A stretch of 64,000 nt of DNA from an uncultured Alphaproteobacteria bacterium (GTDB taxonomy: Bacteria > Pseudomonadota > Alphaproteobacteria > Rhodobacterales > Rhodobacteraceae). Location: NCBI GenBank assembly GCA_902576905.1, contig CACGWW010000001.1:247001-311000 (forward strand). The letters run 5' to 3'. Positions 55,764 through 64,000 of this stretch are shown piece by piece (position 1 is the stretch's first letter; each line of letters opens with the position of its first letter). The position numbers and the translations under genes are program-made. The notes beneath the pieces are model-generated. The model saw nothing but the letters and a program-made list of their open reading frames with translations. It was not told the DNA's origin and did not search any database.

Positions 55764-57068
55764 TTATCTTTCGTCAATTACTCTTACAGCCTTTCCTTCC
55801 GACCTTGGCACCGAGCCTTTTTTTCCAACATTTACCTCAATGCTTAACCCCATGATGTCCTTTACACGTTTTTTCAGGTTAGCAGACAAATTTTCCACAT
55901 AGGATTGTTCCACATCTTCTGACTTGTAGTGCTCAGTATACACTATCATCTTGTCCATCCTTCCATCCTTAATCAGTTTAATTTGAAAATGAGGGGATAA
56001 ACTATCTATTTTTAATAATTGTTCCTCAATTTGCGTGGGGAAAATATTTACTCCTCTAATTATCATCATATCATCGCTACGGCCGGTTATTTTTTCCATC
56101 CTGCGCATAGACCGCGCGGTACCCTTCATCAATTTTGTTAAATCCTTGGTCCTGTATCTAATTATAGGAAAGGCCTCTTTACACAAAGATGTAAAAACCA
56201 ACTCACCTTTCTCCCCATCCTCTAAAACATTTTCAGTTTCCACATTGATTATCTCTGGATAAAAATAATCTTCCCAAACGTGTAAACCGTCTTTTGACTC
56301 AACACACTCATTAGCCACTCCCGGTCCAAGTACCTCTGATAGTCCATAAATATCGACTGCATGCATATCAAATTGCGACTCAATCTCGCGACGCATAGAG
56401 TTTGTCCAAGGCTCAGCTCCGAAAATACCAACTTCCAATGAAGATTTCTTAGGGTCTAAACCCTGTGCTTTGAATTCATCTAAAATAGATAGAATGTAAG
56501 AGGGTGTAACGGTTATAGCTTTAGGCATAAAATCGTTGATCAGCTGTACTTGTCTTGCTGTCATACCACCAGAAACTGGGATAACCGTTAATCCCATTTT
56601 TTCAGCCCCTCCATGCAAGCCCAGGCCACCAGTAAACAGCCCATAACCATATGCATTATGAAGCATATCTCCCTTTTTCATGCCCGAGGCACGTAGACAT
56701 CGCTCAATTAAGTGCTCCCACATTTCCAAATCATTTTTCGTGTAAGCAACAACTGTCGGTTTTCCTGTGGTGCCGGATGAAGCATGTATTCTAGCAATAT
56801 CCTTTAATTTGTGTGCAAACATATTAAATGGATAGTTCTTTCTAAGATCTTCTTTTGTTGTAAATGGGAATAGCTTTATATCCTCCAAATATTTCAAATC
56901 ACTAGGATGAATTCCGATTTCATCGTATTTTTTTTTGTAAAATGCAACGTTCTTATAGGCGTGATAGACAGACCACTTTAATCTAACAAGTTGTAGGGCT
57001 TTTATTTCGTCAATAGATGCAATCTCGATTGGTTCCAATTCGTGTTTTTTTGGAGTTAAATCCCTCAT
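55764..57068 (-). CDS. paaK: Phenylacetate-CoA ligase
   Basis: PaaK activates phenylacetate to phenylacetyl-CoA with ATP. The 434-residue protein has HASSGTTGKPTVVAYT (ATP-binding), GLFTGGLGLHGGAEKMG and DIYGLSEVLGPGVANEC, then a C-terminal domain with GRSDDMMIIRGVNIFPTQ, all as in PaaK. It lies between paaI and cysK on the minus strand, divergent from paaABCDE. Confidence 0.94.
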   Translation of the reverse strand: MRDLTPKKHELEPIEIASIDEIKALQLVRLKWSVYHAYKNVAFYKKKYDEIGIHPSDLKYLEDIKLFPFTTKEDLRKNYPFNMFAHKLKDIARIHASSGTTGKPTVVAYTKNDLEMWEHLIERCLRASGMKKGDMLHNAYGYGLFTGGLGLHGGAEKMGLTVIPVSGGMTARQVQLINDFMPKAITVTPSYILSILDEFKAQGLDPKKSSLEVGIFGAEPWTNSMRREIESQFDMHAVDIYGLSEVLGPGVANECVESKDGLHVWEDYFYPEIINVETENVLEDGEKGELVFTSLCKEAFPIIRYRTKDLTKLMKGTARSMRRMEKITGRSDDMMIIRGVNIFPTQIEEQLLKIDSLSPHFQIKLIKDGRMDKMIVYTEHYKSEDVEQSYVENLSANLKKRVKDIMGLSIEVNVGKKGSVPRSEGKAVRVIDER

Positions 57069-57072
57069 TCAT

Positions 57073-57498
57073 TTATTCCTTAAAGTTTTGCCCACCGATC
57101 GTTCTTGAAAGTCCTCTGAACTCGGCTATTTTCTGTTTCTTGTTATTAAAAACGGAAACATCATAAATCCCTGATCGGCCAGTTCGACTAACCTCTCTAG
57201 CCTTTGCTATCAGCTTTTCACCTTTTTGCGCGGGCGCTATAAAAGTAATCATATTATTTTGGGCAACTGCCGCTTGATTATAGCTGTTACAGGCAAACGC
57301 AAAAGCACTGTCTGCAAGGGTAAAAATAAATCCTCCGTGGCAAATGTCGTGCCCATTGAGGTGTTTCTGCTTTACAATTAAACTTAAATCAGCTTTTCCA
57401 GGGGCTATGCTTTCTATTTTTATTCCAATTCCCTTAGAAGCTTTATCTTTCTTCCACATTGTCTCTGCAGATTTTTTTGCTCGTTCTAAAGGCGTCAT
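57073..57498 (-). CDS. paaI: PaaI thioesterase
   Basis: PaaI hydrolyses hydroxyphenylacetyl-CoA-type dead-end products and frees CoA. The hot-dog fold motif is HLNGHDICHGGFIFTLADSAFAFACN, with the catalytic aspartate, followed by GRSGIYDVSVFN. I start at the ATG reading MTPLERAKKSAETMW, giving 141 residues, the usual length; the tracked ATG 57618 would add 40 unlike residues. The stop is four bases before paaK. The start codon's ribosome site is weak, so the boundary is not certain. Confidence 0.88.
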   Translation of the reverse strand: MTPLERAKKSAETMWKKDKASKGIGIKIESIAPGKADLSLIVKQKHLNGHDICHGGFIFTLADSAFAFACNSYNQAAVAQNNMITFIAPAQKGEKLIAKAREVSRTGRSGIYDVSVFNNKKQKIAEFRGLSRTIGGQNFKE

Positions 57499-57663
57499 AC
57501 CACCATTCCATTGTATCGAAAATTGGACTTGCGTTAGATTAACATTAGATAAAATGTTAACACAATTTTTTTTGGTATTATTTTCTGGTTGGTATTGAAG
57601 AGCACCCTTTTTTAACATATAAAATATTTATAATTAACTATATGTAAATGATAGGCAGATATT

Positions 57664-58635
57664 ATGGCTAAAGAACATAACGAAAAAATAGCTTCTTTAA
57701 AAGAATTTCAGGAAAAAATCGATCGAGATGAAAAAATAGAGCCAAAAGACATTATGCCTGAAGCCTACAGAAAAACATTGATCAGACAAATAGGACAACA
57801 CGCGCATTCAGAGGTTGTGGGTATGCTTCCAGAGGGAAACTGGATCACTCGAGCCCCTACACTTAGAAGAAAGTTATCGCTTTTAGCGAAAGTGCAAGAC
57901 GAAGCAGGTCATGGACTATACCTTTATTGCGCTGCCGAGACTCTTGGAAAATCAAGAATGGAAATGACCCAAGAGCTTTTATCCGGAAAAGCAAAATACT
58001 CATCAATCTTTAATTACCCTACTCCTACATGGGCTGATATTGGTGCCATTGGGTGGCTTGTCGACGGTGCAGCAATAATGAACCAAATTCCCCTTTGCCG
58101 ATGTTCATATGGTCCGTACGCGCGAGCAATGATAAGGATATGCAAGGAAGAAAGTTTCCACCAACGGCAAGGATATGAAATAATGCTTACCCTAGCTAAA
58201 GGAACGAAAGCACAGAAAGAAATGGCACAGAGAGCCTTGAACAGATGGTGGTGGCCAAGTGTTATGATGTTTGGGCCCAGCGATGCTGATAGTCCTAACA
58301 CTGAAAATTCTGTAAAATGGAAAATAAAGAGATACACAAACGATGAGCTACGGCAGAAATTCGTGGATGCTATCGTTCCTCAGGCCGAAAAAATCGGCCT
58401 TACCGTTCCCGATAAAGATTTGAAGTGGGATAAAAAAAGAAATAATGGCCAAGGTGGCTATGCATATGGAGAAATAAATTGGGACGAGTTTTGGAGAGTA
58501 GTAAGAGGGGATGGTCCGATGAACAATGAAAGGATATCTGCCAAACAAAAAGCTTGGAACGAAGGTAGCTGGGTAAGAGCTGCAGCACATGCACATGCTT
58601 TAAAGAAACAAGTTGCCTTACAGGCTGCTGAATAA
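57664..58635 (+). CDS. paaA: Phenylacetyl-CoA epoxidase catalytic subunit PaaA
   Basis: PaaA is the di-iron subunit that epoxidises the ring of phenylacetyl-CoA. [19 protein letters not shown] and [15 protein letters not shown] carry the iron-binding Glu/His. Length 323 residues is normal. ATG 57664 opens the paaABCDE operon, divergent from paaI; its product works with PaaC, PaaB and the reductase PaaE. Confidence 0.96.
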   Translation: MAKEHNEKIASLKEFQEKIDRDEKIEPKDIMPEAYRKTLIRQIGQHAHSEVVGMLPEGNWITRAPTLRRKLSLLAKVQDEAGHGLYLYCAAETLGKSRMEMTQELLSGKAKYSSIFNYPTPTWADIGAIGWLVDGAAIMNQIPLCRCSYGPYARAMIRICKEESFHQRQGYEIMLTLAKGTKAQKEMAQRALNRWWWPSVMMFGPSDADSPNTENSVKWKIKRYTNDELRQKFVDAIVPQAEKIGLTVPDKDLKWDKKRNNGQGGYAYGEINWDEFWRVVRGDGPMNNERISAKQKAWNEGSWVRAAAHAHALKKQVALQAAE

Positions 58636-58636
58636 A

Positions 58637-58927
58637 TTGGTTAGTGAGGAAAAAGAAACTATCCTCTGGGAGGTATTTATCCAGCCAAAAAATGGCCTGT
58701 CACATCGTCACTGTGGATCAATTCATGCTCCAGACCGCGAAATGGCAATATTATCTGCGAGGAACGTATACAGTCGTAGGGGAGAGGGACAGTCAATTTG
58801 GGTGGTAAGATCTATTGACATAGTATCTTCTGATCCTGATGAGAAAGAGGAAACTTTTAGTTCTGACGATAAAATTTATCGCCATCCCACTTTTTATGAT
58901 GTTCCAGATGATGTAGGTCACATGTAA
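58637..58927 (+). CDS. paaB: Phenylacetyl-CoA epoxidase subunit PaaB
   Basis: PaaB is a small bridging subunit of the epoxidase complex. ILWEVFIQPKNGLSHRHCGS and DREMAILSARNVYSRRGEG are its conserved regions. I start at TTG 58637, two bases past the paaA stop, rather than tracked TTG 58613, because it gives the usual short N-terminus (VSEEKETILWEVF) and 96 residues. Its last base overlaps the paaC start (TAATG). Confidence 0.9.
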   Translation: MVSEEKETILWEVFIQPKNGLSHRHCGSIHAPDREMAILSARNVYSRRGEGQSIWVVRSIDIVSSDPDEKEETFSSDDKIYRHPTFYDVPDDVGHM

Positions 58928-59694
58928 TGAAAAGTAATATGGCCGATATGGTTTTTGAAGGTCTACTGAGAATAGCTGATGACAATCTAATATTAGGCCA
59001 TAGAACATCAGAATGGTGTGGACATGCCCCCACGCTCGAAGAAGATCTTGCACTGCCAAATATCGCTCTGGACTTAATTGGACACGCGCAAACATTGTAC
59101 TGCTTGGCGTGTGAAATAAATTCAAGATATAAAAATGAGGATCAATTAGCGTTCCTGCGACTCGAGCATGAATATAAAAATTTATTGCTTGTTGAGCAGG
59201 AAAACGGCGATTTTGGAAATACTGTCTTACGCCTTTTCTATTTTTCTACCTTTATGAAATATTTTTGGGAGAAAGTGAAAATTGAATGTTGCTATACAAA
59301 GCTAAAGGAATTCTCGGAGAAGGCATTTTTGGAAACTTCCTATCATTCAAAATACGCGTCTCAATGGGTTGTCACGCTGGGCGATGGCACAGATGAAAGC
59401 AATTTAAAAATGTCTAACGCTATTGCAAACTTAGAACCTTTCTTAGGAGAACTTTTTAATAATGACGATTTTACTGAAATGTGCTCGCAAAATGATTTCC
59501 TTCCCGAACCAACATCAATATTTGACAGTTGGAAAAATGAAGTTAAGGGTATTCTACAAAAAGGGAATTTAAATTTTCCAGACATTATTTTAAAAAAAAG
59601 AGGTGGACGGAAAGGTGAACATAGTGAGGCATTTGGTTACTTACTTTCAGACCTACAATATATGCAAAGAGCGTATCCAAACTCAAGTTGGTGA
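58927..59694 (+). CDS. paaC: Phenylacetyl-CoA epoxidase structural subunit PaaC
   Basis: PaaC resembles PaaA but does not hold iron and supports the active subunit. GHRTSEWCGHAPTLEEDLAL, NIALDLIGHAQTLY and SYHSKYASQWVVTLGDGTDES are typical. Length is 255 residues. The start ATG overlaps the paaB stop. The C-terminal GRKGEHSEAFGYLLSDLQYMQRAYP is the family end. Confidence 0.93.
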   Translation: MKSNMADMVFEGLLRIADDNLILGHRTSEWCGHAPTLEEDLALPNIALDLIGHAQTLYCLACEINSRYKNEDQLAFLRLEHEYKNLLLVEQENGDFGNTVLRLFYFSTFMKYFWEKVKIECCYTKLKEFSEKAFLETSYHSKYASQWVVTLGDGTDESNLKMSNAIANLEPFLGELFNNDDFTEMCSQNDFLPEPTSIFDSWKNEVKGILQKGNLNFPDIILKKRGGRKGEHSEAFGYLLSDLQYMQRAYPNSSW

Positions 59695-59696
59695 AT

Positions 59697-60179
59697 ATGG
59701 AAAAAGGCACTGAAAAAGCATGGGATGTCTTAAAAGACTTGACCGATCCTGAATTACCCTTCCTAACATTAGACGATTTGGGAGTAATCAGAGAAATTAA
59801 GCGCAACGACAAAAACCATGTGGTTACTATTGCTCCAACCTATATTGGATGCCCAGCTATTTCAGTCATTGAGGAAAAGATTGCCAGTGAATTAAAAAAG
59901 ATAGGTATATCAGCCATAATTGAAAAGTCATTTTCGCCACCATGGAGCTCAGATTGGATTTCTGAAAATGGGAGGAAAAAAATGGAGAAGTTTGGAATCT
60001 CACCCCCACACCCTAGGAAGGCAGATACTGTTGGTGAACCCTTATTAAAAGATGTCAAGTGTCCACAATGTACATCTTATAGAACCGAAAAGGTATCTGA
60101 ATTTGGCTCAACAGCATGCAAGTCACTATATAGATGCTTGGATTGCAAAGAACCCTTTGATCATTTTAAGTGTGTTTAA
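59697..60179 (+). CDS. paaD: Phenylacetate pathway iron-sulfur assembly protein PaaD
   Basis: PaaD is a MIP18/DUF59 protein that helps mature the Fe-S cluster of the epoxidase reductase. DLTDPELPFLTLDDLGVI and APTYIGCPAISVIEEKI are the core; the C-terminus adds a zinc-ribbon (CPQC and CLDC). I start at ATG 59697, two bases past the paaC stop, rather than tracked TTG 59688. Length 160 residues. Confidence 0.92.
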   Translation: MEKGTEKAWDVLKDLTDPELPFLTLDDLGVIREIKRNDKNHVVTIAPTYIGCPAISVIEEKIASELKKIGISAIIEKSFSPPWSSDWISENGRKKMEKFGISPPHPRKADTVGEPLLKDVKCPQCTSYRTEKVSEFGSTACKSLYRCLDCKEPFDHFKCV

Positions 60180-61244
60180 ATGGTCAAACAAACATTTTAC
60201 GATCTTAAAATAAACTCAATCAAGAGAGAGACAGCGGGCAGCAGTAGAATAAAATTTAGTCTACCCAACTCTCTGCATGAGAAATTTGATCATAAACCTG
60301 GTCAATATATCAGTGTCAGATTCAATATGAAAAAAGACGACCACACTAGAACCTATTCCATCAGTTCTGAACCCAATAAAAACTTTATTGAGATAGGCGT
60401 CAAACATATAAAAAATGGTATGTTTTCAGAATTTCTTAAAACAAAAAAAATAGAGGATGTAGTCCAAATATCTAACCCAGATGGTAGTTTTGTTGTTAAT
60501 AGCGAAAACGCAAATCATCTCCTACTCATAGCGGCTGGATCAGGGATTACTCCAATTATGTCTATCTTAAAGTCTACACTAAGAAGAAATAACAAATCGA
60601 GAATAACACTTTTATACTCAAATAAAACGTACGCCGATATGATGTACAAAACAGAAATACAGGATATAAAAGATAAGTATCTTGATAGGTTTTTAATTTT
60701 TAACTTTTTTTCAAGAGAGATCCAGAGCACAGAATTTCTGAATGGACGAATAACACAAGATAAAATAGCTTATTTGAGCGAAGCAAATCTTATTGATCTG
60801 GAAGATTTAGATCAATGTTTTATTTGTGGACCATTAGATATGACTGAACGCTTGCAATCATATTTAAAAGACAAGGGAGTGGCAGAAAAAAAAATTACGA
60901 CTGAATTATTTTTTGTGGCTAAGGATAAAAATATAGAAGATATTTCCCAAAATTTAGATACTGGGGAGAGTAAAATAGAGCTCCTAATAGACGGAAGTAA
61001 AAAATCTTTTCTTATGAGTAAGAATGACGATTTTATAGATAAAGCTAACCAAAATGGAATTAATGTGCCTTATTCTTGTAAAAACGGCATGTGCGCAACT
61101 TGTAGATGCAAAGTAAGTTCTGGTGAAGCAAGAATGAAAAAGAACTACTCTTTGGAAGAATGGGAAATAAAAAAAGGATTTGTGTTGTCGTGCCAATTAG
61201 AACCAATAGACAAAGAAATATCTCTTGATTTTGACATCATATAA
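60180..61244 (+). CDS. paaE: Phenylacetyl-CoA epoxidase reductase PaaE
   Basis: PaaE passes electrons from NADPH to the di-iron site. The FAD domain has DHTRTYSISSEP, the NAD domain IAAGSGITPIMSILKS and CFICGPLDM, and the C-terminal 2Fe-2S ferredoxin has CKNGMCATCRCKVSSGEA. Length 354 residues matches. It starts immediately after the paaD stop and ends the operon. No paaG, paaH, paaJ or paaZ follows in the window. Confidence 0.95.
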   Translation: MVKQTFYDLKINSIKRETAGSSRIKFSLPNSLHEKFDHKPGQYISVRFNMKKDDHTRTYSISSEPNKNFIEIGVKHIKNGMFSEFLKTKKIEDVVQISNPDGSFVVNSENANHLLLIAAGSGITPIMSILKSTLRRNNKSRITLLYSNKTYADMMYKTEIQDIKDKYLDRFLIFNFFSREIQSTEFLNGRITQDKIAYLSEANLIDLEDLDQCFICGPLDMTERLQSYLKDKGVAEKKITTELFFVAKDKNIEDISQNLDTGESKIELLIDGSKKSFLMSKNDDFIDKANQNGINVPYSCKNGMCATCRCKVSSGEARMKKNYSLEEWEIKKGFVLSCQLEPIDKEISLDFDII

Positions 61245-61342
61245 ATGACAAATTAAACCCTCTAATCATTACTTAAATTTATTTTCTCAATTACTTGCGT
61301 TTTATAAGATATCACTGTTAATATTCTATTTATCAGGGGGAT

Positions 61343-63796
61343 ATGATGAGCGAATTACCTTCACAAGCAAGAGTGGTTATAATAGGTGGTGGCGTTGTAG
61401 GGGTATCTTGTGCCTATCATTTAGCAAAAGCTGGTTGGACCGATTGTGTTTTGCTTGAGAAAAATGAGCTTACAGCTGGCTCAACATGGCATGCAGCCGG
61501 CAATGTTCCCACATTTTCCACCAGCTGGTCCATTATGAATATGCAACGATATTCTACAGAATTATACAGTAACCTTGGTGACGAAGTTGATTATCCAATG
61601 AATTATAATGTCACAGGGTCGATAAGATTAGGGCATAGTAAAGAGAGAATACAGGAATTTCAAAGAGCCAAAGGAATGGGGCTCTATCAAGGAATGAACA
61701 TAGAGATTTTGGATAATAACGAAATCAAGAAGTTGTATCCTTTTATAGAAACACATGAAATACAAGGCGCTCTATATGATCCTGCAGATGGCGATATTGA
61801 TCCTGCCCAGTTGACGCAAGCCTTAGCAAAAGGAGCAAGACAGCTTGGTGTTAAAATTGTTCGGTTTTGCTCAGCTGAAGGTATTAACAAAGAAAATGAT
61901 ATGTGGGAATTAATCACTGAGAAAGGCTCCATCTCAGCAGAAATAATAGTTAACGCTGCTGGATATTATGCCCAGAGAGTTAGTGAATGGTTCATCCCTT
62001 TCGGTGGCCGAAGAATTCCCATGGTTTCGATGAGTCACCAATATGTAATTTCTGAACAAGTAGAAGAACTCGAGAAATGGACGGCAAATACTGGTCACAA
62101 ACTGCCTTTATTACGAGACGTAGATTCCTCTTACTATTTAAGACAAGAAAAAAATGGTTTTAATCTTGGACCTTATGAAAAAAATTGTCGAGCTCATTGG
62201 TGTACAAAAGATGATCCCCTTCCCGAAGACTTCAGCTTTCAGCTATACCCAGATGACCTTGAGAGATTGGAATGGTACGTGGAAGACGCGATGAAAAGAG
62301 TCCCTCTTCTTGCTAAAGCGGGGGTATCAAAAGTAATAAACGGACCAATTCCGTATACTCCGGATGGGAATCCACTTATAGGCCCTATGCCAGGCGTGAG
62401 AAATGCATTCGAAGCCTGTGTGTTTACTTTTGGCATTGCCCAAGGTGGAGGAGCGGGCAAGGTCTTGGCAGAATGGATTACAGAGGGAACAACTGAATGG
62501 GATATGTGGTCCTGTGACCCCAGACGTTTTACCGATTTTACTGACCAAGAATATTGTATTGAAAAAGGCAAGGAAATTTATGGTCATGAGTATGGGATGC
62601 ATTTTCCTCATATGCGATGGCCCGCAGCTCCTGATAGACGTTTGTCTCCAATTCATGCAAAAATTCTGGGCTTAGGCGGTCAGATGGGTTGCTATAATGG
62701 ATGGGAAAGAGCCAATTGGTTCGCAAAAGAAGGTGATGATATTTCTATAGCATCGGCTCAAACATGGGAAAGAAATGGCCCATGGGAAAAAAGGGTGAAA
62801 GAAGAATGCGAAGCGGTAAGAGATGGCGTAGGGGTTTTAGATCTACCTGGGTTTTCTCGCTTTGAATTAAAAGGAAAAAATTGTCAAGATTTTCTAAGTA
62901 GGCTGATTGTAGGCAATCTACCATCCACAGGCAGGATTAGCCTTTCCTACTTTAGCGATCACAGAGGAAGAATACTCACGGAAATGTCTATCATGAAACA
63001 TTCTAATGAGCATTTTACTTTAATAACTGCTGCAGCTGCGCAATGGCATGACTATGAATTATTATTGAGGTCGATAGACCCAAATAGTGACATTACCCTT
63101 GAAGATAAAAGCCAGGAAGTTGGAACTCTAATTGTGACAGGACCCAAAAGTCGAGATTTATTTAATAAGATTGTAGATGCTGATCTTTATCTTCCCTGGT
63201 TGTCACACCAAAAAGCTTTCATAAATAAAATGCCGGTAGTTATGGCTAGGGTATCATTCGCTGGGGAACTAGGGTGGGAAGTTCACGTTCAGAACAAGTA
63301 TCTAAATCCTATTTATGATCAAATACTGTCTCTAGGCGCTAAGCCTTTTGGGATGTTTGCATTGAATTCACTTAGAATAGAAAAGGGGTATAGAGCTTGG
63401 AAGGGAGACCTATCCAGTGATTACTCAATCCTTGAAGGAGGACTAGAAAGATTTGTAAAGTTTGACAAAGATATTGATTTTATTGGCAAGCCAGCACTGC
63501 TTAAGGAAAAGCAAGAAGGTAGCAAAAAAAGCTTTGTAACTTTAAAGGTAAAAGCGAACGGTTTTGATGCTCCTTACATGTCCACCCTTTGGCATGACGA
63601 CAAAATTGTTGGAGAAACCACTTCCGGCGCATGGGGATACAGAGTAAACCATTCTATAGCCTTAGGTATGCTTCGCACAGATCTTTGTGATCCAGGAACT
63701 CAGATTGAAGTGGAGATCTATGGGGAAAGATTTGATGCAACCGTTCAAGACAACAAACCTCTCTGGGATCCTGATAATAAAAGACTTAGACAATGA
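61343..63796 (+). CDS. Dimethylglycine/sarcosine dehydrogenase-type FAD protein with C-terminal aminomethyltransferase domain
   Basis: The 817-residue protein is a fusion of a D-amino acid oxidase-like FAD domain (VVIIGGGVVGVSCAYHLAKAGW, TAGSTWHAAGNVPTF; about residues 1-370) and a GcvT-like folate-binding domain in the second half (FELKGKNCQDFLSRL, SFAGELGWEVH, SLRIEKGYRAWKGDLSSDYSILEGGLE in pieces). It oxidises an N-methylated glycine and transfers the one-carbon unit to tetrahydrofolate. AGGGGG precedes the ATG. Which methylglycine is used is not known. Confidence 0.9.
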   Translation: MMSELPSQARVVIIGGGVVGVSCAYHLAKAGWTDCVLLEKNELTAGSTWHAAGNVPTFSTSWSIMNMQRYSTELYSNLGDEVDYPMNYNVTGSIRLGHSKERIQEFQRAKGMGLYQGMNIEILDNNEIKKLYPFIETHEIQGALYDPADGDIDPAQLTQALAKGARQLGVKIVRFCSAEGINKENDMWELITEKGSISAEIIVNAAGYYAQRVSEWFIPFGGRRIPMVSMSHQYVISEQVEELEKWTANTGHKLPLLRDVDSSYYLRQEKNGFNLGPYEKNCRAHWCTKDDPLPEDFSFQLYPDDLERLEWYVEDAMKRVPLLAKAGVSKVINGPIPYTPDGNPLIGPMPGVRNAFEACVFTFGIAQGGGAGKVLAEWITEGTTEWDMWSCDPRRFTDFTDQEYCIEKGKEIYGHEYGMHFPHMRWPAAPDRRLSPIHAKILGLGGQMGCYNGWERANWFAKEGDDISIASAQTWERNGPWEKRVKEECEAVRDGVGVLDLPGFSRFELKGKNCQDFLSRLIVGNLPSTGRISLSYFSDHRGRILTEMSIMKHSNEHFTLITAAAAQWHDYELLLRSIDPNSDITLEDKSQEVGTLIVTGPKSRDLFNKIVDADLYLPWLSHQKAFINKMPVVMARVSFAGELGWEVHVQNKYLNPIYDQILSLGAKPFGMFALNSLRIEKGYRAWKGDLSSDYSILEGGLERFVKFDKDIDFIGKPALLKEKQEGSKKSFVTLKVKANGFDAPYMSTLWHDDKIVGETTSGAWGYRVNHSIALGMLRTDLCDPGTQIEVEIYGERFDATVQDNKPLWDPDNKRLRQ

Positions 63797-64000
63797 CCAT
63801 ACCAGCAGAGGCAAGAATTGTCATTATTGGTGGCGGTATATCAGGGTGCTCACTTGCCTATCACCTTGCAAAAATAGGTTGGAAAGACATCATTCTTTTG
63901 GAAAGAAAAAAACTGACCTCGGGAACCACATGGCATGCAGCAGGGCTTATAGGCCAACTAAGACCAAACTTAAATATGACACGTTTGGCAAAATATTCCG
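63793..64000 (+). CDS. Second dimethylglycine dehydrogenase-type gene (3' end outside window)
   Basis: An ATG at 63793 overlaps the preceding stop in ATGA and starts MTIPAEARIVIIGGGISGCS, then YHLAKIGWKDIILLERKKL and SGTTWHAAGLIGQLRPN, close to the start of the gene before it. It is absent from the ORF track because it runs off the window. It is the FAD-binding end of a paralogue translated together with its neighbour. Confidence 0.88.
   Translation, partial: MTIPAEARIVIIGGGISGCSLAYHLAKIGWKDIILLERKKLTSGTTWHAAGLIGQLRPNLNMTRLAKYS

Noticed and set aside
57499-57618. 40 extra residues at the start of PaaI
   Set aside because: They are unlike PaaI, lack a ribosome site, and would consume the promoter region shared with paaA.
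1-64000. tRNA, CRISPR arrays, insertion sequences, prophage
   Set aside because: No cloverleaf candidates, no regular direct repeats with spacers, no transposase or phage proteins and no flanking inverted repeats were recognised by eye.

Overview
The window is AT-rich, densely packed bacterial DNA: no stretch above about 300 bases lacks a gene, and many neighbours overlap or abut. COQ9 (ubiquinone synthesis), a membrane-bound PuuD-type urate oxidase, IolC-DUF2090, a YajQ protein, GYD and MAPEG proteins and several glutathione-transferase-like genes together suggest an aerobic, heterotrophic, low-GC alphaproteobacterium, probably marine and partly streamlined. I cannot place it more precisely from sequence alone. 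I saw no tRNA, rRNA, CRISPR array, transposase or phage gene.

Layout. (1) 1-13155: inositol uptake and catabolism, with the end of an iolG-type dehydrogenase, a second Gfo/Idh/MocA dehydrogenase on the other strand, a sugar ABC transporter (binding protein, permease, ATPase), then iolC-DUF2090, iolD, iolB, iolE, and a second block holding a stand-alone PfkB kinase, an IolB paralogue and a class II aldolase. (2) 13179-37593: a mixed housekeeping and stress region with RecD2-like helicase, an adenylate cyclase-TPR protein, Hsp20 under a heat-shock promoter with a ROSE-like RNA thermometer, HemG, a quinone oxidoreductase, a methyltransferase, PurF, an MFS carrier, GST-like proteins, COQ9, an EamA exporter, a lipid kinase, an M20 peptidase, Ung, a GYD protein, AlkB, a DsbA-like isomerase, a PPOX flavoprotein, MAPEG, an M32 carboxypeptidase and YajQ. 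(3) 37753-53526: purine catabolism from guanine to ureidoglycolate (guaD, xdhAB, puuD, uraH, uraD, puuE, allantoicase, allA) with a BMP-type nucleoside ABC transporter and an NCS2 xanthine/urate permease. (4) 53596-57498: a gamma-glutamylcyclotransferase-like protein, a small unknown protein, cysK, paaK and paaI. (5) 57664-61244: paaABCDE, the phenylacetyl-CoA epoxidase. (6) 61343-64000: two tandem dimethylglycine/sarcosine dehydrogenase-type genes, the second cut by the window end.

How they work together: most of the window scavenges small dissolved organic molecules (inositols, purines, phenylacetate, methylated glycines, perhaps alkanes) and feeds carbon, nitrogen and one-carbon units into central metabolism. 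Each large pathway has its own transporter beside it or nearby, except phenylacetate and methylated amines.

A recurrent oddity is that seven genes are split by single-base length changes in A or T runs (GST at 13179, hemG, a methyltransferase, an MFS carrier, GST at 29289, a PPOX protein and puuE). Six have one base too many and one has one too few. In every case both halves are intact and conserved in character, which points to assembly or sequencing error, or to tolerated slippage, rather than old decay. I annotate these as single disrupted genes.
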